NCBI GenBank assembly: GCA_947457395.1 | Contig: CANGVA010000002.1 | Span: forward strand, 17,234 to 81,233 | From: Bacteroidota bacterium | Lineage (GTDB): Bacteria > Bacteroidota > Bacteroidia > UKL13-3 | Reading direction: 5' to 3' | DNA length: 64,000 nt | Shown: piece by piece, positions 1 through 9,000 of the stretch | Position numbering within the stretch: the first letter of the stretch is position 1 | How the letters are laid out: each line of letters opens with the position of its first letter | Translations under genes and position numbers: made by a program | The notes under the pieces: generated by a model | The model's input: the letters and a program-made list of their open reading frames with translations, nothing else | The model's database searches: none | Told to the model about the DNA's origin: nothing

Positions 1-3000
1 AGAACCAATAACCAAACGACTATTGTTTTGCGCAGTAAAGTTTCCAGTACCTGTTAAGATTTCGGTTCCGAATGTCATTCTTCCGCCTGATTGTACCACT
101 GTATTACCAAGCGCTGTTAAAGTTCCACTTAATATAGCATTTCCTGTTGAGGTAACGGTTATATTATTATATGTGCCAGAAACAGCTGTAGTAGTAGAAA
201 CAACCAAATCTGAAATAACGGTGAAATTACCGGAACTGCTGGTAGTGCCCGCAGGTGTTGTTACAGAAACAGTACCGGTTGTAGTACCAGTTGCAACAAC
301 CGCATTAATCTGGGTTGAACTAATTACAGTAAACGAGGAGGCTGCTGTACCATTAAAACTCACCGCAGTTGCACCTGTGAGGTTTGTACCATTAATTGTA
401 ACAGTTGTTCCAACACCACCTGAAGATGGGCTTATTGTAGTAATGGTAGGCAATGCAAGAACTGTGAAATTAGTTGCACTGGTACCGGTTCCCGATCCGT
501 TCACTACGGTTATAACTCCTGTTGTAGCAGCGGCCGGCACGGTTACAGAAATTTCAGTAACTGAATTAACGGTGTAAGAAGCCGTTATGCCATTAAATCT
601 TACTGCAGTAATAGCATTAAAGTTATTACCGGTTATTGTTACGGTAGTTCCTACTGCTCCGCTGGCCGGGGTAAACGAGGTAATTGAAGGTGCAGGTAAT
701 ACAGTAAATGAAGAAGCGCTTGTAGCTGTACCGGCAGGGTTCGTAACCGTTACAGTACCAGTTGTTGTGCCGCTTGCAACCACGGCTGTGATAGATGTGC
801 TGCTTACAATTACAAAAGAAGAAACATTGGTACCATTTACACGTACCTGTGTTGCTGAACTAAAGTTACTTCCGGTAATTGTAATGGTGGTGCCTATGGT
901 ACCTGATGAAGGATTAAATGAAGTGATAGTTGGTGGCTGAATCACCGTTACTATAGCAGTGCTGGTTCCGGTACCAAAACTATTGGTAACACTCACAACA
1001 CCTGTTGTAGCGCCTGCAGGAACTGTAGTAGCAATAGTAGTATCATTAACAATTGTATAGGAAGCTTGATTTACTCCATTAAAGAACTGTGTGGTGGTGG
1101 TACCTGTAAAATTACGACCGAAAATTCTGATTGAATCACCAACAGAAACTGTTGAAGGAACAAAACGATTCACTACAGGAGGTGCATTCGATTCAGTAGC
1201 TGTAAAGAACATATTTGCCAATGAAGTGCTTAGGCCTGTTGTAGTTACTGTATTGTTAATCTGATTAACATTAGAAACAGGATTGGTTACCCAAACAGGA
1301 GAAGAAATTGTGCTTCCTGTGGTTGAAGTAGATACCCTTAAGTTGGCGGCACTGCTTACTGCTCCCAAAAGTGCAGGATCATAATTCAATACCACTCCAT
1401 AGTTATACGGTGTAGTACCTCCTGATACATCTAACCTCAGGTATTGATTTGCATTGCTTCCTGAAGGCTGATTAGCAGCTGTTATACCTGTGAAATTGAG
1501 CATTGTTGCACTTGTAGGTGCTGATGCCCCCCAATTAATGGTAGCTACAGGACGCGCTGCAAAAGTATAGCTTACAGTCGTGTTTGCAGCAGGCAATCCT
1601 GATGCAACTGCTGCAGGTGGTGTGGCAGTTGGCACTGTGGCTAGCTGCGTACTACCTATAGTTATACCAAAACCGGCAGTTGTGCCGCGGCTATTGCCGG
1701 CAAAGTCAGTATTTAAGTTATTAACTTGTGCACCTGCAATACCTTTACCAAATACATACCAGCTTTCGCTTGCTGTGGTTGAAGTATTTAAATTACCTGT
1801 AGCAGCATTTGGGAAGAGATTGGCCAAATTTAATTGTCCGGCTCCTGTACCTGCCTGCATGTAATAGCTCCAAGCGTCAGAACCAGAGTTGGTACTCCAA
1901 TTGCTTAAATTGTTTGAACCCAATCCCCACTGTCCAACAGTTCCGGAATTAGTGGTAACAAATAAATTGTATTGACTTGAGTTTGAAGTCCAAGAGAAGT
2001 TACTAGGTGCGGGCGTTTGATTAGCTATGGCAAAATGCACACCGGTACCGCCAGCCCTGTTGTTAGCGAAAATGTTGTTTCTTATGTTCAGATACGTGTT
2101 CAACTCACTAGCTGAGTTATTGCCGCGTAGGAATGCATAACTGTTTTGATTTCCTATGGCTGTACCAGTTATCATTACAGAGTTGTTTATTGCGTTTAGC
2201 GTATAAACTGTTGAACTCATGTTTAACCAAATACCAATCAACTGGGTATTGAGAGAAGAACCTGTTCCTAAAGCTATCTGATTATTGGTTATAAATGAAT
2301 TGATTGAGCCACTTGTAATATTTATTGCTGATACACTTGGTGTAGGCAATAAACTGGTAGAGGTAGAAGCATTCGTTAAGTCATAAATTCTGTTTGCATC
2401 AATGATAATACCTTGACCACCAGATAGCATAATACCTGTAACGTTTGGCGTTACGGCAGAACTTGTATTTAATGAACGTAAACCAAAAATGGTATTGTTT
2501 CTAATAACCGGTATAGTTGCTGAGCCAACAGCAACATTTATACCCATAACCGAACCGCTGCTAAATGTATTTAAAATATTGGTTGAATTGCTGGTCAGAT
2601 TGCTGATGGTGTTATTAAAACAATTTGGAATTGAACCATTGGCAAGTTGAATACCACGAACAATCATAGTTGATTGTGTATTGGGTATGTGCATATTGCG
2701 AATGGTATTGTTGGCCACGTTATAACTTGGAATAAAGTTAAGAGGCACAGATGCATTTATCCCTGTAAGTGTGCCGGTGCCGAGCAACTGAATGCTATTT
2801 GTTAAAGTACTTCCAATAGTGTTACCGCTAATTGAAGATACTGCGCCATTGGTTGCCTGTATAGCAGAGAAGTTTGCAGTTAAGCCTGAGGTTCCAATAA
2901 CCAAACCTGCCAAGGTATTATTTTCAATTACACAATTATTTTGGCCCTGGTAAGTAATACCGGTGTGTGAGGTGGCATTAGCATATATAATGCTATTATT

Positions 3001-6000
3001 ATTTGTAAGGCTACCAACAGTATTGTTGGTGATAGAAATATTGCCATTATCACTGATAATTGCATTAAACTGTGAACTGCCCGGGCTGCTAAAGTTTAAA
3101 TTTGCAACAGTATTGTTAGAAACATTGGTAGTAGCACCTGTACCAACCGCTGCACGTATACCTAAAAATGCTGTTGTGAAACTGGTACTGCTCCATGCTG
3201 CTCCACCGCAATTTGCTGCCGAGCCACCAATAAAGTTTCCTGAAATATTATTTCCGCTTGAATTGTTATTGGTGAAGAAATTGATGCCTACAAATTGGGT
3301 TGCCGTTGGTAAGGTAACACCTAAATTATTATACATGCTATTACCCGTAATAACATATCCATTACCATTTAGGTTGGCAACCGCTATGCCTGAGTTGGCA
3401 AAATTTAAAATTTCATTGGAAGCAAATACATTTCCTGCATTAAGTGCAACAGAAGAACCATTACTATAAATGCCGAAGTTAGGTATACCTGCTGGCAATG
3501 CAAGGGTTGAGTTGTTTCGAATAATACATCCTGTTATACTGTCTTGTGAAGTTCCGGTTGTACCGCTTGTTACCAATAAGGATACAACACCAGCAGCGGC
3601 TGAGGTGTTTCCGCCTTCGATAATCAGGTTATTCAACCGTGCCCCCTGAGCTCCGTTGCTTAATAGAATGGTTGAGGCCGTTGTATTGTTGTTGCGAATT
3701 AACAATCTTCTTAAGGTTGATAAGCCATTGGCAGGCACACCTGATATTTTTACATTATTTGCTCCGTTGATATTAATCAATGCATTGGCTGCATTTCCTT
3801 CTACCAAGAACGTAGATGTAGTGCCTGAATCTGGTCTAATAGTAAGGGCAAAGGTTCCTGCACCTGGACCATCTTGTGAAAGCGTATTTAATGATACCGC
3901 ACCCGTTTCATTTAACAAGTCTGAGGTAATATGAGCAAACACATTTCCTCCCATGGTACGGCTATTCATAAACTCAAAGAAACCACCTGCTCCTGTGAGT
4001 GAGGTATAGGTTGAAGTGGCACCAACTAGGAAAACCGTATTTGCCGGAATGATAGGCAAGAAATTATATCTGTTTGGATTGGTTGGATAGGTGGTAATGG
4101 TATTTACGTTGGTGGCTATGGCGTATGGTGAGTTAGACACGACATTACCTGCCAAATCCTGCGCAATTACAAAATACCTGATGGTATCATTAACAGTTAA
4201 TGTACCCATCACAGAATAGTCAATACCAAAGTTAAATGTAGCGTTGGTAGCCGATCCGGTAAAACTAGTTGGACCAGTACTGAACCAATTTGTGAGATCT
4301 TTGGTGTAATATACACGTGGCGCATTTGCACCTGCAGTGTGTATACCATTATTATCAGTGATGTTTACTCCAGAGAATGTTCTAACACCAGAGAATGTAC
4401 CGCTATTAATAAGTGGGGTAAATGTAATAACCGGAGGAAAAACATCCGGTATTTGGTTAAAGTTACCTGCATGGGCTCCTATATCTGAAGAAGTAAGACC
4501 CGAGCGACTATTACCATAAAAATCTGTTGCAACAGCTACAGATGCGTCACCACTGCGCTCAATTGGCGTAGAGCCTTGCACATCTAGTATTACTCCTGCA
4601 TAAGGTCCTGAAGCAGCTGCTACAAAATTAGGATTACCTGAACCACTTGCCCTATCTAAACCTGTTGATGCCTGCCAGCTTCCGGTCGTTCCTCCCAATA
4701 AAGCAAAGTCGGCACTGGTACCTCCTGCAAATCCTCCCGTTCCGGTAACGTTAAATAAATTAAAGTTACTATTAATATTCAAGGTTGTTGCCAGTTTTAC
4801 GGCATAATTCTTACCGGTTGCATTTGTGCCATTGTTTGCACGGTTTGCAAAGATGTTATTCCTAATGTCAATTACATTTACAAAGCCAGTAATATCAGCA
4901 ATATTTCCGCCAATTTCAATTGCTGCAGTATTGGCTGCACCTGATTGTGGCTCACCACCTATCAATATGGTATTGTGGTAGTAGTTGTTAGCTGTAGTAT
5001 TGGTATTCCTTTGCAAAATACCAACAGTTGCTCTTGCACTGGTATCTGCTGTTCCTGAAGAGTCTATACCTAAGCGAATCATGTTATTGGCAAAGGTAGA
5101 ACGACCAAAATTGTTCATAACACCAACAATGATAGGAACATTAGGTGCCTGTGCATTAGAGCTCAAACTGTGAACGAGGTTTCTTGAAACGCTGGCTACA
5201 TTTCCATTAAATGAATTTGAGCCCTGATAGTAAATACCTATGATAGAGCCTGCAGTATTGGCTGTGAGTCTTAAGTTTCTAACTATATTGTTATCGGTAG
5301 ACTGGTTTGGAGATTGGGTATAATTAACAATTCCAATCAATGCAGCATCTTGACCCTGATTGATGGTGTTGCTGGATGAATACAGGTTCTGTACAATATT
5401 ATTTTGAACCATATACTGTTGCGTAGTTGAGTTGTATGTATTTTGAATACCAATCAACTGCGTGCCGGAAGCAGAACCAGGTGTTGAAACAAAACTATCA
5501 ATTACGTTATTATTTGTGTTATGGATACCGGCACCCCAACCTGTATTGGCTATTCCTGTTAAAGCATTATAAGGCCCAAAACCACCAGACCAACTGATAT
5601 TATTTGTCAATGTTGATGCGGTAAAGAAACCAGCCAATGTATTGTTATTTACGCTATTAACACCTGCTGTAGTAAAAATACCAATTGTTTGATGTGCTGA
5701 TGTGCTGCGAACTTGTAAGTTACGTATGTTGTTATTTAAAATAAACTGGTTGTTGCTCGAAGACTGCATCATAATTCCAATTAGTGCAGCACTAGTATAT
5801 GTGCTGGTATTGGTGGTTGATGTTAGAATAAGGTTACGAATCAGATTATTATTTACGTTGGAAACATTTGAAGATCCGTTCGAAATTAAAATACCTGTAA
5901 TTGCAGCAGTGGTGCTGGTACCATAGTTGAAAATATTCACCACCGTATCATTGGTAATGGTAGTATTACCTGATGTTGCAGAATGGATACCTTGTAAACG

Positions 6001-9000
6001 GCTGTTTGAAGCGGCTGTAAAAATAATTGATGTAGCAGAATCGTTAAAGTTTCCTACACGATTACCGTTTATGGTATACACAGCTGCTGAGCCCGTGGCA
6101 AAAATACCTGTCATACCGCTAAAACCTGTTATGCGAACATTGCTTACAACGTTATTATTAACTAACGTACCGGCACCAGAACCCGCAGAAATATTCATTG
6201 CCACAAACTGGCTACTGCTTATCAAATTAGTACCACCTGTAAATGGAGCTGTACCACCAATCCAGTTTCCGGAAACATTATTGTTCTCAGATGTTAATCC
6301 TGGTGTAAATGAAATGCCATTAAAACCGGTTGTCATTCCTGCAGGTAAAGCATTAAAATAAACATGGTTGCTAGTAATTGTAAAATTGTTACCTGATGAG
6401 TTACCTATCACATTGATTGCGGAATTAGTACAGTTATACAAGAAGTTTCCTGTTATGCGGAAATTGGCATTCAACCTTGGAGACGTGCCATTAATATATA
6501 TTCCATTAGCTGGCAAGCTTGAGGTTAATGAAGTTTGATCCTGACGGAAATGACATCCCTGCACCAACACATTGCTTACACCGCTCGTAGCCGGTAACGT
6601 AGTAGGCTGAACAAAGAAAGTTCCGCTTGCAGTTGATGAAACACGGCTTTCAAAAATTACATTAACAAATGTATCGTTAATGCCTCCGTTAATAAAAGAG
6701 ATTGCAGGAGTGGAAATTGAAGAAGAACGAATAATCAAATTTGTATCTCCGGGAGCACCAATTGGAGACCAACCAAGCATTCTGAAACCATTCACATTAT
6801 TTAACTGAATAATGCCATTTGCGTTCGCAGTTGATGTAGAAATAATTCTTTGCGCATTCACATCCGGTCTGATGGTTACGGTATAGCCACCTGCCCCGGC
6901 TTCATTCCATCTGTTCAATGAGAAGTTTAGCGGCTCAGTAATATTTGATGTAATCAGCGCTTCTGTATTTGCTCCTACTATTCCATTGTTTATTGCCTCA
7001 AATAATCCACCGGGGCCGGTTAACGTAGGATAGATTTGTCCGGTACCTACTAAAATAGAAGTAGGCAATGGATCTAGAACCCTATATGCACTTGGCTGGG
7101 CAGGATAAGTGGTGATGGATGCAACCCCTGTTGCAGATGCAAACATAGGGCTTGAGTTAAAGTTCGCACCTAATGAATCTTCTGCACCTACAAAGTAGTA
7201 AACGGAGTCGCCTGAGGTTAATCCGCCTAAATTGGCAGGGTTAATATTAAATGTCCAAGAACCATTAAATCTGTTACCGGATGTTAGGATACCGGTTGTA
7301 TCAAACCATGTACCTGCAGCATTCTTCTTGAAATAAATTCTTGGGCGTTTATTGCCTTGTAAAGGAAGTCCACCACCATCAATAATGGTAGCGGAAAGGG
7401 TGCGTAACCCAGGATTAGATGTATTTATAAGAGGCGTGTAAGTAATGATTGGCGCATTCACATCGCTGAGAATACTGTCGCGACCTGAGAATGCTCCAAT
7501 ATCAGCTGGCGACAAGGTATCTCTTAGATTGCCATTAAAGTCAAGCGATAACACAGATGCAATTGAAGGATCTCCGCCACGCTCTGCATTATTTGGCGAA
7601 GGAAGACCCATATTAACAGACTGAAAATCCCCTGTTGCATTGCTAAAGTTCAGTGTGGCAACACCTGAAGCTCCATCTCTTAATACACCGGCCTCCCAAT
7701 CCGAAAGTGTGGTGTAATTTGTTGCCAGCAACCTTCCTGTAAAATTGGTCGCACTGGTGCTAATATCATATATATTATTATCTATAGTGTGATTGAGCAT
7801 GTTAGCCCCACTATTTCTAATTGCAAAATGTTGTCCCGTACCACCGGCATTTGCTGCACGGTTTGCGAAAATATTGTTCCTGATATCGGTAAATCCCGGA
7901 ATGGTAATATTGCCGGAAATATCAATAGCAACTACCTGACCAGACCCGGTTGTAGGTTGAGTTTCTACGTAAACAGTATTATGTAATATTCTGTTTTGTA
8001 TTTGTCCGCTTGAATTTAGGTGAATGCCACGTAGGTTAACCGGACGCGTGAGCGCTAAACCAGCAGTGTCACGCCCCAAACGAATAACATTATTGGTTGT
8101 GTTTGTATTTCCGCCACTGATTTGAATACCGGTCATGGTAGCCAAACCCGTTCCGGTATTATCCATATTAAAGCTATGTATAAAATTACCGTTTACGGCA
8201 ATATTGGTATTACCAACAATTGTGGTTGAGCCTGAATAAATAATTCCAAAAACACCTGGTGAACTTGTACCGGTAGCGTAAGAAACCAAAGAATGAATAG
8301 TGTTATTAGATACAGTTTGATTGGTAGCAAAAGATTGGTTATTGATACCAACAATTCCTGTTGCCGAAGTAGTAAGTGAACGCAGATTTCTTATTGTATT
8401 GCCACGAACCACTGAACCGGCACCGCTTGAAAATACAATACCATTTATTTGAGAAGAGTTGGCACTTAATGCATTGTCAAAGTTTGAAATAGTATTATTG
8501 GCAACAATTTGCGGATTGAATGCCGACCAGTTTATGCCATTTATACAAGCACTTGTGCTGGTTGATGCACTGCTGCTGCGCAAGCTAAAATTACGGATGA
8601 TGTTATTGCTAACGTTTACTGATCCTGAAGTCATTACAATACCGTTTATGGAATAGCCGATATTGGTTTGGCGAAGCAGGAAACTATCCAAAACATTGTT
8701 GCGCACAAAATTATTGTTGTTACCGGTTAAAGCGCCAATACCTAAGATATTAGATGAATTGTTTATTGTATTGGCACCGTTGGATTGACTATAAAGCTGC
8801 TTAATAATATTATTCTCGGCAACATTGGTACCACCCGAAAGAATAATTCCTGCCATACGTGCACCGCCTGCAGTACCAGCAGGAAGCTCTGTGCCAACAG
8901 GACCATAATAAATTGCGCAGGAATCGGATGGGTCGTTTCCGCCAATGGTATTGTTATTTACAAATTGGTTTGGACTAAAACTTTGCATAACAATACCATT